Shown in pieces: positions 52,286 to 61,672 of a stretch of 64,000 nt of DNA. The stretch's first letter is position 1. Each line of letters starts with the position of its first letter. The DNA comes from Azospirillum baldaniorum (GTDB lineage Bacteria > Pseudomonadota > Alphaproteobacteria > Azospirillales > Azospirillaceae), in assembly GCF_003119195.2 (NCBI RefSeq), contig NZ_CP022262.1, positions 268,501-332,500 on the forward strand. Direction: 5' to 3'. The notes below the pieces were generated by a model. The model saw only the letters and a list, made by a program, of their open reading frames with translations. It was not told the DNA's origin and searched no databases. A program made the translations under genes and the position numbers.

Positions 52286-53346
52286 ATGAAGGGTGGCGTG
52301 GGCAGGCATAGATGGATGGCGGGCGTGAGCGCCGGGCTGCTGCTCGCTCTGCTGGCCGGGCCGGCGGCGGCGGAGCGGATCGTCACGGACTCCTCCGGGC
52401 GCCGCGTCACCGTGCCGGACCGGGTGGAGCGCGTGTTCCCCGCCGGACCACCGGCCTCCGTCGTCGTCTACATGCTGGCGCCCGAGAAACTGCTGGGCTG
52501 GACGCGGGCGATCAGCCCGCCGGAGCGGCCCCTCCTGCCCGACCGCTACGCCGATCTGCCGGAGCTGGGGCGGCTGACCGGGCGCGGCAACACCGTCAAC
52601 CTGGAAACCGTGGTGGCCGCGAGGCCGGACGTCGTCGTCGATGTCGGCAGCACCGCCCCGACCTTCGTGTCGCTGGCCGACCGCGTGCAGGAGCAGACGC
52701 GGGTGCCGACCCTGCTGATCGACGGGCATCTCGCCGATTCCGCGCGCACCTTCCGCACGCTCGGCGCGCTGATGGGCGTGGCGGAGCGGGGGAGGAACTG
52801 GCCCGCTACGCCGAAACGACGCTGGCCGAGGTGCGCCGGCGCTTCGACGGCGTGCCGGAGGACCGGCGGCTGAAGGTCTACATGGCGCGCGGACCGCGTG
52901 GGCTCCAGACCGGCATCCGCGGCTCCATCAACGTCGAGGCGCTGGACGTCGCCGGGGTGCGCAACGTCGCGGCGGAGAATCTCGGCAACGGCGGGCTGGT
53001 CAACGTGTCGATGGAGCAGGTGCTGGCCTGGCAGCCGGACGCCATCGTCACCATCGACCGCGGCTTCTATGAGAGCGTGTGGACCGACCCGCTGTGGCAG
53101 GGGGTGAAGGCGGTGCGCGACCGCCGCGTCTACCTCTCGCCGGGCTTGCCCTTCACCTGGATCGATTCCCCGCCCGCCGCCAACCGCCTGCTCGGCCTGC
53201 GCTGGCTGGGCGCCGTCCTCTATCCGGAGCTGTTTCCGGAGGATCTGCGCGAGGAGACGCGACGTTTCTATGCCCTCTTCTACCACCGGGAGCCCACCGC
53301 GGAGCAGATCGACGCCCTCCTCGCTGGCAGCCGCCCGCCGGGGTGA
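52286..53346 (+). pseudogene. ABC importer binding protein (BtuF/FepB-like), frameshifted
   Basis: Periplasmic binding protein for a metal chelate or cobalamin. The first frame holds a signal peptide (LLLALLAGPAAAE) and the first lobe (RVTVPDRVERVFPAGPPASVVVYMLAPEKLLGW). The second frame continues directly with EELARYAETTLAEVRRRFDGV and runs to the stop at 53346. The break is at a run of five G at 52788-52792; a sixth G would join the frames into about 350 residues. Either the gene is recently broken, the run is slippery (phase variation), or the sequence has an error. The partner permease and ATPase genes are intact. Confidence 0.8.
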
Positions 53347-54355
53347 GGTCCCCTTCGCACTGACGCTGGGCGGGGTGGCCGCGCTGCTGGTCGCCGCGGT
53401 TTGCGTCGCCTTCAGCACCGGCGCCTATCCCGTCACGCCGGGGGAACTGGCCGGGCTGCTCGCGGCAAAGCTGGGGCTCGGCAGCGCCGCCGTCACTCCG
53501 GCGGTGGAGACAGTGATCTGGGACATCCGCGGCCCGCGCGTGCTGACCGCCATGCTGGTCGGGGCGGGGCTGGCCGCTTCGGGAGCCGCGTATCAGGGGC
53601 TGTTCCGCAACCCGCTGGTCTCGCCGGACATCCTCGGCGTGTCGTCGGGGGCGGCGCTGGGGGCTGTGCTGGGCATCTTCGCCTCGCTGCCGGTCCTCGC
53701 CATCCAGGGCATGGCCTTTGCGGGCGGGCTGCTGGCGGTGGGGGTGGTGCTGGCCGTCGCCTCGGCCATCCGCGGGCGGGACCCGGTGCTGGTCCTGGTG
53801 CTGGGCGGCGTGGTGATCGGGGCGCTGCTGGGCTCCGGCGTGGCTCTGCTGAAGTATCTGGCCGACCCCTACAACCAGTTGCCGGCGATCACCTTCTGGC
53901 TGCTCGGCAGCCTGTCGGCGGTCAACCGCGGCGACCTCGCGGCGCTGGTCCCGCCGGTGGCGGTGGCGCTGCTGCCGCTGGTGCTGCTGCGCTGGCGGCT
54001 CGACGTCATGACGCTGGGCGACGAGGAGGCGACGGCGCTCGGCGTGCCGGTGCGGGTGGTGCGGATCGTGGTGATCGTGGCGGCGACGCTGATGACCGCC
54101 GCCGCGGTGTCGGTCAGCGGCATCGTCGGCTGGGTCGGGCTGCTGGTGCCGCACCTCGCCCGGCTGATGGTCGGCCCGGCCTTCGTCCGGCTGCTGCCCA
54201 CGGCGGTGCTGCTGGGGGCGGCCTATCTGCTGGCGGTGGACACGCTGGCGCGCAGCCTGGGGCCGGTGGAGCTGCCGCTGGGCGTGCTGACCGCGGTGAT
54301 CGGCACGCCGGTCTTCCTCTGGCTGCTCGCCTTCGGAAAGCGCGGCTGGTCATGA
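53270..54355 (+). CDS. ABC importer permease, FecCD/BtuC family
   Basis: A 361-residue membrane protein with about nine hydrophobic segments. FecCD landmarks are RGPRVLTAMLVGAGLAASGAAYQGLFRNPL near residues 85-115 and GIVGWVGLLVPHLARL. The ATG at 53270 lies inside the binding-protein gene (77-bp overlap), which fits translational coupling; no other start in frame is better. It overlaps the ATPase gene by 4 bp. Confidence 0.9.
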   Translation: MPSSTTGSPPRSRSTPSSLAAARRGEVPFALTLGGVAALLVAAVCVAFSTGAYPVTPGELAGLLAAKLGLGSAAVTPAVETVIWDIRGPRVLTAMLVGAGLAASGAAYQGLFRNPLVSPDILGVSSGAALGAVLGIFASLPVLAIQGMAFAGGLLAVGVVLAVASAIRGRDPVLVLVLGGVVIGALLGSGVALLKYLADPYNQLPAITFWLLGSLSAVNRGDLAALVPPVAVALLPLVLLRWRLDVMTLGDEEATALGVPVRVVRIVVIVAATLMTAAAVSVSGIVGWVGLLVPHLARLMVGPAFVRLLPTAVLLGAAYLLAVDTLARSLGPVELPLGVLTAVIGTPVFLWLLAFGKRGWS

Positions 54356-55161
54356 GCGCGCGGCTGTCGGTGGAGGATCTCGCCTTCGGTTATGGCGAGC
54401 GGGTGGTCGGTGCCGGGGTCGGCTTCGCCGTGGCGGCGGGGGAGGTGCTGTGCCTGCTCGGTCCCAACGGCGGCGGCAAGACGACGCTGTTCAAGACGCT
54501 GCTCGGCCTGCTGCCGCCGCGCGGCGGGCGGGTGCGCGTCGATGGCGAGGACACCGCCGGCTGGTCGCCGCGCCGCCGGGCGCTGGCCTTCGGCTATGTC
54601 CCGCAGGCGGGGTCGGGGCAGTTTCCCTTCACCGTGCGCGAGATGGTGCTGATGGGCCGCACCGCTCACCGCGGCGCCTTCAGCGCCCCCGCCACGTCCG
54701 ACCATGCCGCCGCCGAGGCCGCGCTGGAACGGCTGGGCATCGGGCATCTGGCCGAGCGCGACTGGCTGCGCATCAGCGGCGGCGAGCGGCAGATGGCCCT
54801 GATCGCCCGCGCGCTTGCCCAGGCGCCGCGCGTGCTGGTGCTCGACGAGCCGACCGCCAGCCTGGACTTCGGCAACCAGGTCCGCGTGCTGGAGCAGGTG
54901 CGACGGCTGGCGGACGGCGAGGGCGGCGAGGGGCTGACGGTGGTCTTCTCCACCCACCATCCGGAGCAGGCCTTCGCCATCGCCGACCGGGTGGCGCTGC
55001 TGCACGGCGGGCGGCTGGCCCGCTTCGGCACGCCTGAGGCGGTCATCACCGCCGCCATGATGCGCGATGTCTACGGGACGGAGGTCGAGGTGGTGGCGGT
55101 GGGGGCGGACGGCATGCGGGTGTGCTTGCCGGTTGGGCTGAGGCGGGCTCAGGTCCGGTAG
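54352..55161 (+). CDS. ABC importer ATPase, FecE/BtuD family
   Basis: A 269-residue ATPase with Walker A GPNGGGKTT, Q-loop VPQAG, signature ISGGERQ and Walker B VLVLDEPT. It overlaps the permease gene by 4 bp and ends 13 bp inside the convergent msrQ gene. The chelate transported (haem, siderophore or cobalamin) cannot be told from sequence. Confidence 0.92.
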   Translation: MSARLSVEDLAFGYGERVVGAGVGFAVAAGEVLCLLGPNGGGKTTLFKTLLGLLPPRGGRVRVDGEDTAGWSPRRRALAFGYVPQAGSGQFPFTVREMVLMGRTAHRGAFSAPATSDHAAAEAALERLGIGHLAERDWLRISGGERQMALIARALAQAPRVLVLDEPTASLDFGNQVRVLEQVRRLADGEGGEGLTVVFSTHHPEQAFAIADRVALLHGGRLARFGTPEAVITAAMMRDVYGTEVEVVAVGADGMRVCLPVGLRRAQVR

Positions 55162-55790
55162 GACGGGGAGAGCCGCCCCGCCGCCGGTGACTTCGTATAG
55201 CGCAGCGCGACCAGCCCCAGGAGGATCGCCGCGTAGACGAAGGGTGGGTACTGCCAGCCCTTGACCAGCATGACGTAATGGATGCAGCCCGCCGCTCCGG
55301 CGACGAACACCGCCTTGTGCAGCGCCTTCCAGCGCCGCCCGCCGAGCCGCCGCACCATGCCGTTGGTCGAGGTCGTGGCCAGCGCCGTCAGGATCACGAA
55401 GGCGCCCATGCCCACGGTGATGTAGGGCCGCTTCACGATGTCCTTCCACACCGCCGCCCAGTCGAAGAACTGGTCCACCCCCACATAGACGGAGACGTGC
55501 AGCAGCGCGTAGAAGAAGGCGAACAGCCCGATCATCCGGCGGAAGCGCGCCAACCCCGCCTGACCCGTCAGGATGCGCAGCGGCGTGACGGCGAGCGCGA
55601 CCAGCAGCAGGCGCAGCGCCCACAGCCCGCTCTGCCGCACCGCCTCGGCCACCGGCTCCGCTCCCAGCCCGCCGCTCAGCCCCAGCCAGACCATCCAGCC
55701 GAGCGGGAGGAGGCCCAGGGCGAACACCGCCGGCTTCGCCCAGCGCGAGGACAACGCCTGGGCGACCGGGCCTTTCGACGTTGCGGCCAT
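55149..55790 (-). CDS. msrQ: Haem-binding membrane subunit of MsrPQ methionine sulfoxide reductase
   Basis: A 213-residue ferric-reductase-like membrane protein with about six hydrophobic segments, which brings quinone electrons to MsrP. Candidate haem histidines are in FAFFYALLHVSVY near residue 98 and AGAAGCIHYVMLVKG near 167. The start at 55790 lies 1 bp from the msrP stop; the frame runs further upstream but only through msrP in the wrong frame. Confidence 0.9.
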   Translation of the reverse strand: MAATSKGPVAQALSSRWAKPAVFALGLLPLGWMVWLGLSGGLGAEPVAEAVRQSGLWALRLLLVALAVTPLRILTGQAGLARFRRMIGLFAFFYALLHVSVYVGVDQFFDWAAVWKDIVKRPYITVGMGAFVILTALATTSTNGMVRRLGGRRWKALHKAVFVAGAAGCIHYVMLVKGWQYPPFVYAAILLGLVALRYTKSPAAGRLSPSYRT

Positions 55791-55791
55791 C

Positions 55792-56739
55792 TCAGTAGTT
55801 CTTCCGCAGATCCATGCCGGCGTAGAGCGACGCCACCTCTTCCCCATAGCCGTTGAAGGGCAGCGTCTTGCGGCGGGAGAACTCGCCGACGCGGCGCTCC
55901 GTCGCCTGGCTCCAGCGCGGGTGGTCGACCTCCGGATTCACGTTCGAATAGAAGCCGTACTCGCGCGGCTGCGAGCGGTTCCAGGAGGTCGGCGGCTGGT
56001 CCTTCGTCAGGGTGATGCGGACGACCGACTTGATCGACTTGAAGCCGTACTTCCAGGGCACGACCAGCCGCACCGGCGCGCCGTTCTGGTTGGGCAGCGT
56101 CTCGCCGTACATGCCGACCGCCAGGAGGGTCAGCGGGTGCATGGCCTCGTCCATGCGCAGCCCCTCGACATAGGGCCATTGCAGCACGGGATACTTCAGG
56201 CCGGGCATCTGCGAGCGGTCGGCCAGCGTCTGGAAGGCGACGTATTTGGCGTTGCCGGTCGGGTCGACGCGCTTCAGCAGCTCGGCCAGCGGGAAGCCGA
56301 TCCAGGGGATGACCATCGACCAGCCCTCGACGCAGCGCAGGCGGTAGACGCGCTCCTCCAGCGGAAAGGCCAGCAGGTCTTCGATGCCGAAGGTGGTGGG
56401 CTTGCCGGCCTCGCCGTCCACCGCGATCTCCCACGGGCGGGTGCGCAGCGTGCCGGCGTTCTCCGACGGGTCGGTCTTGTCCGTCCCGAACTCGTAGAAA
56501 TTGTTGTAGCTGGTCGCCGACTTCATGGGAGTCTGGGCGTCCATCTTGGGGTCCTTCGGGCTGACCGTCAGCGGGGCCTGGAAAGGCGCGGCCAGCGCCG
56601 GACCCGGCAGGACCCCCGTGCCGCCGAGCGCCAGGGCGGCAGCGCCTCCGGCGATGATGGAGCGCCGGGACAGGAACAGGCCGCGGGGCGTCACCTCGTT
56701 CTCGCTGGCTTGCGACGCGCTCCGGACTTTGATGAGCAT
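55792..56739 (-). CDS. msrP: Molybdenum-containing periplasmic methionine sulfoxide reductase catalytic subunit
   Basis: A 315-residue sulfite-oxidase-fold protein that repairs methionine sulfoxide in periplasmic proteins. It has a twin-arginine signal (LSRRSIIAG, residues 23-31). The molybdenum ligand is Cys136 in YRLRCVEGW. PVLQWPYVEGLRMDEAM and VPWKYGFKSIKSVV are family segments. The start at 56739 gives a normal-length leader. Confidence 0.93.
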   Translation of the reverse strand: MLIKVRSASQASENEVTPRGLFLSRRSIIAGGAAALALGGTGVLPGPALAAPFQAPLTVSPKDPKMDAQTPMKSATSYNNFYEFGTDKTDPSENAGTLRTRPWEIAVDGEAGKPTTFGIEDLLAFPLEERVYRLRCVEGWSMVIPWIGFPLAELLKRVDPTGNAKYVAFQTLADRSQMPGLKYPVLQWPYVEGLRMDEAMHPLTLLAVGMYGETLPNQNGAPVRLVVPWKYGFKSIKSVVRITLTKDQPPTSWNRSQPREYGFYSNVNPEVDHPRWSQATERRVGEFSRRKTLPFNGYGEEVASLYAGMDLRKNY

Positions 56740-56868
56740 GAACACTCTCCACAGGAAAGCCGCCGGGAGGCGACAGCGCCCCCCGTCCCTCATCTAGCCT
56801 TGGTCGCCGCTCCCGGCAAATCAAGCGCGGGACACGAGTTCGTGAGCGAAAGGTGAGGAGTCTTCGAG

Positions 56869-57012
56869 CCCCTCTCCCGCCCCGGGAGAGGGAGGGGCCC
56901 GCCGCGAAGCGGTGGGAGGGTGAGGGTGACGCCAAGCATCAGCGCATCGTTTCCCGCACGACCCTCACCCGCCCGCTTGCGCGGGCACCCTCTCCCGGGG
57001 CGGGAGAGGGGG
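56869..57012. repeat. Family C palindromic repeat, copy 2
   Basis: About 144 bp with ends CCCCTCTCCCGCCCCGGGAG and CTCCCGGGGCGGGAGAGGGG. Partner of the copy at 29768. It lies upstream of msrP and downstream of the Gfo/Idh gene stop. Confidence 0.82.
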
Positions 57013-57026
57013 TTGACGTATCCGTC

Positions 57027-58055
57027 TCAGTCTTTCGGAACCGCCGTGACGGCGCCGCTTTCCGAGGATTTGAGGATCGTCTCGATCAGCCGGTGGACCT
57101 TCAGCGCCTCCCGCCCGGACACACGCGGCTGGGTGCCGTCGTCGAGCGCGTCGAGGAAGTCGGCCAGCACGGCGCGGTGGTGGGCGTTGGAGAAGGCCAT
57201 GGGGTCGGCCCCGCCGCCCAGCGTGCCCGCCGTTTCCCCGGCCTGGACCGTCCCGCCGGAGCGCAGCTGCACCTCCAGCCGGTCGCCGGTCAGCAGGGCG
57301 GAGCCGGCGGTCCCGGCGATCTCGATGCGCTCCGGATAGCCGGGATAGGCGGCGGTGGTGGCGTCCACCGTGGCGAGCAGCCCGCCGTCGTAGCGCAGGG
57401 CGGCGCACACCACGTCCTCGGTGTCGATGGGGCGCAGGCCGCTGGTGTTGGCGAAGGCGGCGACCTCCCGCGGCAGGCCGAGCAGGCTGACATAGAGGTC
57501 CAGCGTGTGGATGGCCTGGGTCAGCAGCACGCCGCCGCCGTCGCGCGCCTTCATGCCGCGCCCCGGCTGGGCGTAATAGGCGTCGTCGCGCCACCAGCGC
57601 ACCACGACGGAGGCCGACAGCGGGCGGCCCAGCGTGCCGGTGCGCAGCAGCTCCGCCAGCCGTTCCGCGGCGGCGCGGAAGCGGTGCTGGAGCATGACGC
57701 CGAGCGTCAGCCCGGCGCGCTCCATGCTCTCCACCACGGCGCGGCAGCCGGCCGGCGTGGCGTCCAGCGGCTTTTCCAGAAGGACGTGCTTGCCGGCGGC
57801 GGCGCAGCGGGCGACGAGGTCGGCGTGGGTGTCCGGCGGGGTCAGCAGCAGAACGGCGGAGACGGTGGGATCGTCGAGGATCGCCTCCGCCCGGTCCACC
57901 GCCGGCAGGCCGAAGCGCGCCGCGAAGGCGGCCCGCCGCTCGGCGGACGGGCTGAAACAGCCCGCCACCTCCACCCGGTCCGCCAGATCCAGCAGGCTCT
58001 GGGCGTGCGGCGTCGCCGCCATGCCCAGCCCGATCACGCCGACGCGACGCCGCAT
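57027..58055 (-). CDS. Gfo/Idh/MocA-family oxidoreductase
   Basis: A 342-residue NAD(P)-dependent sugar or polyol dehydrogenase. The Rossmann start is VGVIGLGMAATPHAQSL and the catalytic-lysine segment is HVLLEKPLDATP (EKP). It is last in a leftward set with KDPG aldolase, a GntR regulator and KdgK, so it likely acts on a sugar acid feeding 2-keto-3-deoxygluconate. The sugar is unknown. Confidence 0.85.
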   Translation of the reverse strand: MRRRVGVIGLGMAATPHAQSLLDLADRVEVAGCFSPSAERRAAFAARFGLPAVDRAEAILDDPTVSAVLLLTPPDTHADLVARCAAAGKHVLLEKPLDATPAGCRAVVESMERAGLTLGVMLQHRFRAAAERLAELLRTGTLGRPLSASVVVRWWRDDAYYAQPGRGMKARDGGGVLLTQAIHTLDLYVSLLGLPREVAAFANTSGLRPIDTEDVVCAALRYDGGLLATVDATTAAYPGYPERIEIAGTAGSALLTGDRLEVQLRSGGTVQAGETAGTLGGGADPMAFSNAHHRAVLADFLDALDDGTQPRVSGREALKVHRLIETILKSSESGAVTAVPKD

Positions 58056-58060
58056 GCCCC

Positions 58061-58696
58061 TTAGCCCTGGGCCAGGGCGGAGGCCTCGCGGGCCAGCCGC
58101 TCGATCTCGGACCAGCGGCGCTCCTTCACGGCGTCGGCCGGAGTCAGCCAGGTGCCGCCGAGCGCGAAGACGTTGGGGAGCGACAGGATCTCCTTCACAT
58201 GCTCCGCCTTGAGGCCGCCGGTCGGGCAGAAGCGGATCTCCGGCATCAGCGGCGCCATGCCGCGCAGCGCCGGGGCGCCGCCGTTCAGCATCGCCGGGAA
58301 GAACTTCAGCTCGCGGAAGCCGTGCTCCATGGCGATCAGCGCCTCGGCCACCGTGGCGATGCCCGGCAGATAGGGCAGGCCGGCGGTCTTGGCGGCCTCG
58401 GCCAGACGGTCGGTCAGGCCGGGGCTGACGACGAAGCGGGCGCCGGCGTCGCGGGCCTGGGCGAACTGCTCCGGCCGGATCAGCGTGCCGAGGCCGACCA
58501 GGGCGCCCGGAACGCGGGCGGCGATGGCCTCCGCGCAGGCCAGCGCGGCGGGGGTGCGCAGCGTCACCTCCAGCGTGGTCAGGCCGCCGGCGACCAGTGC
58601 CTCGGCCAGGGCGACCGCGGTGTCCGGCTCGTCGAGGACGAGGACCGGGACGATGCGCGGGCCGGACAGGGAGGGTTCAAGACGCGGGTGGGTCAT
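58061..58696 (-). CDS. eda: 2-keto-3-deoxy-6-phosphogluconate aldolase
   Basis: A 211-residue class I aldolase that splits KDPG to pyruvate and glyceraldehyde 3-phosphate. The Schiff-base lysine is Lys131 in ELKFFPA. Glu43 (TLEVTLRT) and GGL at residues 155-160 complete the site. It overlaps the GntR gene by 4 bp and follows it in the kdg run. 2-keto-3-deoxy-6-phosphogalactonate aldolase is a close alternative, but KdgK next door favours KDPG. Confidence 0.9.
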   Translation of the reverse strand: MTHPRLEPSLSGPRIVPVLVLDEPDTAVALAEALVAGGLTTLEVTLRTPAALACAEAIAARVPGALVGLGTLIRPEQFAQARDAGARFVVSPGLTDRLAEAAKTAGLPYLPGIATVAEALIAMEHGFRELKFFPAMLNGGAPALRGMAPLMPEIRFCPTGGLKAEHVKEILSLPNVFALGGTWLTPADAVKERRWSEIERLAREASALAQG

Positions 58697-59460
58697 GTCA
58701 GGGCCTCGGCAGGAGAGAAATAGAGTGGGGTGGCGAGCCGCATGTCGTCGATGGTCAGCAGCAGGCCGTCGATGTGGTCGCCGAGCGCCTTCACCGCGCG
58801 GTCGGGGTCATGGTCCGCGATGGCGGCGACGATGGCCTCGTGCTCGGCGATGACGGTCGCCATGCGGCCGGGAAAGGGAAGGGTCAGGTGGCGGCAGCGG
58901 TCGATCTGCACCTTCACCTGCTGGGTGATCGGCCAGAAACCGGGATAGCCGGCGATGTCGGCGATCAGAGCGTGGAACGCCTCGTCCGCCTGATGGAAGC
59001 CGTCGGCGCAGCCCGAGGCGTCCACCTCGCGCTGGCGCTCCAGATTGGCCTGGAGGGCGGCGACTTGGCTGCGGGTGGCGCATTCCGCCGCGAAGCGGAC
59101 GGTCGCCTGCTCCAGCGTCTTGCGGATCAGGTTGGCTTCGGGCAGGTCGGCGATGGGAATGCGCGCCACGAAGGTGCCCGATTGCGGAAAGACCTCCACC
59201 AGCCCCTCGTCGGCCAGCCGCAGAACGGCCTCGCGCACCGGGGTGCGGCTGACGCCGAAGGCTTCGGCCACCAGCTTCTCCACGATCGGGTCGCCCGGCT
59301 TGCGGGCCAGAGACACGATGTCGGCCCGCAGGTCGCGGTAGATCGCCGCCGCCGCCGTGGTCCCGCGCTGCGACGCGCGGGGCGGCTTGACGATGGCTGG
59401 AACGGTCGTGGCTAGGCCCGTAGAAGCTTGGCCTGGGGGCATGGAGGGTCCCTCCGTCAA
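58693..59460 (-). CDS. GntR-family regulator, FCD type
   Basis: A 255-residue regulator. The winged helix lies near residues 35-105 (IVEKLVAEAFGVSRTPVREAVLRL). The FCD ligand domain follows with the metal-binding residues of the fold (HQADEAFHALI and AEHEAIVAAI). The first 30 residues are a loose Pro/Ala-rich leader; ATG 59442 is an alternative start. It lies 4 bp downstream of kdgK and probably represses the locus until a sugar acid is present. Confidence 0.87.
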   Translation of the reverse strand: MTEGPSMPPGQASTGLATTVPAIVKPPRASQRGTTAAAAIYRDLRADIVSLARKPGDPIVEKLVAEAFGVSRTPVREAVLRLADEGLVEVFPQSGTFVARIPIADLPEANLIRKTLEQATVRFAAECATRSQVAALQANLERQREVDASGCADGFHQADEAFHALIADIAGYPGFWPITQQVKVQIDRCRHLTLPFPGRMATVIAEHEAIVAAIADHDPDRAVKALGDHIDGLLLTIDDMRLATPLYFSPAEALT

Positions 59461-59464
59461 AGGG

Positions 59465-60403
59465 TCAGCCGTCCAGCACGGACGCCATGGCGTCGCGCGG
59501 GATGACGGCGCCGCGGTGCTGGATGACCACGGCGGCGATGCGGTGGGCGGAGCGCGCCGCCTCCACGGGGCCGAGGCCCTTCAGGCGGGCGCTGAGATAG
59601 CCGGCGCTGAAGCTGTCGCCCGCCGCCGTGGTGTCCACGACCTTGGCGACCTTCTCCGACGGCACGGTCTCCTCGACGCCGGGGGCGGAGACGATGCAGC
59701 CCGGCTTTTCCAGCTTGAGAACGATCTCCGTCACCCCGGCGCCGCGCACGCGGGCCATGGCGGTGTCGGCATCGGCGTCGCCGTAGAGGCCGCGCAGGTC
59801 CTCGACGCCCGGCAGGGCGATGTCGGTGCGTTCGAGCATCGCGTCGTAGGCGCGCTGCGCCGTCTCGCGGTCGGGCCACAGGCGGGGGCGCCAGTTGGTG
59901 TCGAAGGCGACGCGGCCGCCGCGCTCGCGCAGGCGGTCGAGCATGGGGAACAGCACCTCGCGCCCGCGCTCGCCCCAGATGGCCAGGCTGATGCCGGACA
60001 TGTAGAGGAGGTCGTAGCCTTCCAGATCGGCGACCAGCGCCGGGCTGTCGGGCAGCACGAACAGGTCGCGGGCCGGCGCGGAATCGCGCCAGTAGAGGAA
60101 GCGCCGCTCGCCGCTGTCGTCCGTCTCGATCATGTAGAGGCCCGGGACGCGGTTGGGCACGCGCAGCACATGACCGGTGCCGACCCCTTCGGCCTCCCAG
60201 GTGGCGACCATGGCGTCGCTGTTGCCGTCGTCGCCCAGCGCCGTCACGTAATCGGTTGCTACGCCCAGCCGCGCCATATAGACGGCGGTGTTGAGGGTGT
60301 CGCCGCCGAAGCCCATGGTGAAGGTCCCGTCGGGACGGCGCACCAGTTCGATCATGCATTCGCCAAGGGCCGCAACCCGGCGCGCGGACTCACCCATCGC
60401 CAT
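59465..60403 (-). CDS. kdgK: 2-keto-3-deoxygluconate kinase
   Basis: A 312-residue PfkB-family sugar kinase. The N-terminal substrate motif is GFGGDTLNTAVYMARLG (residues 31-47) and the catalytic aspartate is Asp263 in DTTAAGDSF. It is first in the leftward kdg run, 82 bp downstream of the TAATATATCA site. Confidence 0.9.
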   Translation of the reverse strand: MAMGESARRVAALGECMIELVRRPDGTFTMGFGGDTLNTAVYMARLGVATDYVTALGDDGNSDAMVATWEAEGVGTGHVLRVPNRVPGLYMIETDDSGERRFLYWRDSAPARDLFVLPDSPALVADLEGYDLLYMSGISLAIWGERGREVLFPMLDRLRERGGRVAFDTNWRPRLWPDRETAQRAYDAMLERTDIALPGVEDLRGLYGDADADTAMARVRGAGVTEIVLKLEKPGCIVSAPGVEETVPSEKVAKVVDTTAAGDSFSAGYLSARLKGLGPVEAARSAHRIAAVVIQHRGAVIPRDAMASVLDG

Positions 60404-60493
60404 CCCCCGTCCGACGGGCCGACCCGCCGGTTCCTGCTAAAGAGTTCGAACAACACGGGTTTTTAGTCCCGTGCCTCCCAAGGGCAAGTATAC

Positions 60494-60503
60494 TAATATA
60501 TCA
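60494..60503. promoter_or_regulatory. Candidate GntR operator upstream of kdgK
   Basis: TAATATATCA is the reverse complement of the sequence at 61586-61595, near-palindromic and AT-rich in GC-rich sequence. It is 91 bp before the kdgK start, where the local GntR regulator could bind. Confidence 0.4.
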
Positions 60504-60549
60504 ATGCGCGAGGCAAGGCTTTTCGGGCGCTGGCCGTGCCAATCGCCGG

Positions 60550-61506
60550 TCATGGCACGGGTGCTGCGACGTTTTGCTGCTGCTTCTTGCGCAGCCGTTC
60601 GCGATGGGCGGTGTAGAGGCCGCTGGCGATGATGATTCCGGCGCCCAGGAAGGTCCAGTGGTCGGGCAGCGCTCCGAAGATCAGGAAGCCCAGCAGGGTG
60701 GACCAGACGATCTGCACATAGGAGCAGGGAGCGAGCACCGACGCCTCGCCGAAGCGGTAGGCCTGGACCATCAGCCATTGCCCCATGGTGGAGACCAGAC
60801 CGATCAGGGCGCCCAGCGCCACCTCCGTCCAAGTCGGCATGGCGACGTTGAAGGGCAACAGCACGGTCAGCACGGCTAGGCCGGTCAGGGCGGTCCAGAT
60901 CAGGGTGGTGGTGGGGTGCTCCTGCCCGGTCATCTTGCGGGTGATGACCACGCCGGTCGCCCAGCTCATCGCCGACAGGATGGGGAAGATGGCCGCCGGC
61001 TGGAAAGCCGCCCCGCCGGGCCGGATGACGATCAACACGCCGATCAGCCCGACCAGCACCGCCGCCCAACGGCGCGGCCCGATCTTCTCGCCCAGCACCA
61101 GGATCGACAGCACCGTGACGAAGACCGGCGAGACGTAGCTGGTCGCCGCCGCCTCCGCCAGGGGCAGATAACGCATGCCCATGATGAAGAACAGTGCCGA
61201 CCCGAGCATCCCCAGAGCGCGCAGAACCTGGAGGCCGGGGCTGGTGGTCTTCATCACCGGCGGACCGCCGCGGATCATCAGCGGCAGCAGCAGCGTCGTG
61301 AAGCCGACGTAGCGCATCCAGCCGATCTCGATGGAAGGCAGCGTCTGGGACAGATACTTCGCCGTCGCGTCGGAGCAGGAGAAGAAGAAGACCGCGGCGA
61401 CGACCATCAGAATCCCGCGCACGGGATCGTCGCGGCGCTCGCTCCCGTGGGACGGCACGGTCTGGGCAGCGGACACCCCTTCCGGGGGGCGGGAGCAGTC
61501 AGGCAT
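60550..61506 (-). CDS. EamA/DMT-family transporter
   Basis: A 318-residue membrane protein with ten hydrophobic segments in two EamA repeats. It has LGEKIGPRRWAAVLVGLIGVL near residue 135 and a matching repeat near the C-terminus. The substrate is unknown. It shares a TGATATATTA-type upstream site with kdgK, so it may export or import a sugar acid of that locus. Confidence 0.82.
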   Translation of the reverse strand: MPDCSRPPEGVSAAQTVPSHGSERRDDPVRGILMVVAAVFFFSCSDATAKYLSQTLPSIEIGWMRYVGFTTLLLPLMIRGGPPVMKTTSPGLQVLRALGMLGSALFFIMGMRYLPLAEAAATSYVSPVFVTVLSILVLGEKIGPRRWAAVLVGLIGVLIVIRPGGAAFQPAAIFPILSAMSWATGVVITRKMTGQEHPTTTLIWTALTGLAVLTVLLPFNVAMPTWTEVALGALIGLVSTMGQWLMVQAYRFGEASVLAPCSYVQIVWSTLLGFLIFGALPDHWTFLGAGIIIASGLYTAHRERLRKKQQQNVAAPVP

Positions 61507-61585
61507 GGCCGGGGGGCGTTTCCAGGCAGGAGGGCGGCAAACGGAAGGATGGCCCGGGTCTCTGCCCGGTTAACCATCAGGTTAC

Positions 61586-61595
61586 TGATATATTA
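61586..61595. promoter_or_regulatory. Candidate GntR operator upstream of the EamA transporter
   Basis: TGATATATTA, identical in reverse orientation to the site at 60494. Located 80 bp upstream of the transporter start. Confidence 0.4.
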
Positions 61596-61672
61596 TGCCT
61601 GGAAACAATGGTGCGGGGCGTCATGGCAGCCATACGGCCGACCCTGCGGATGTCATGGCGCGGCCCTGTGGA

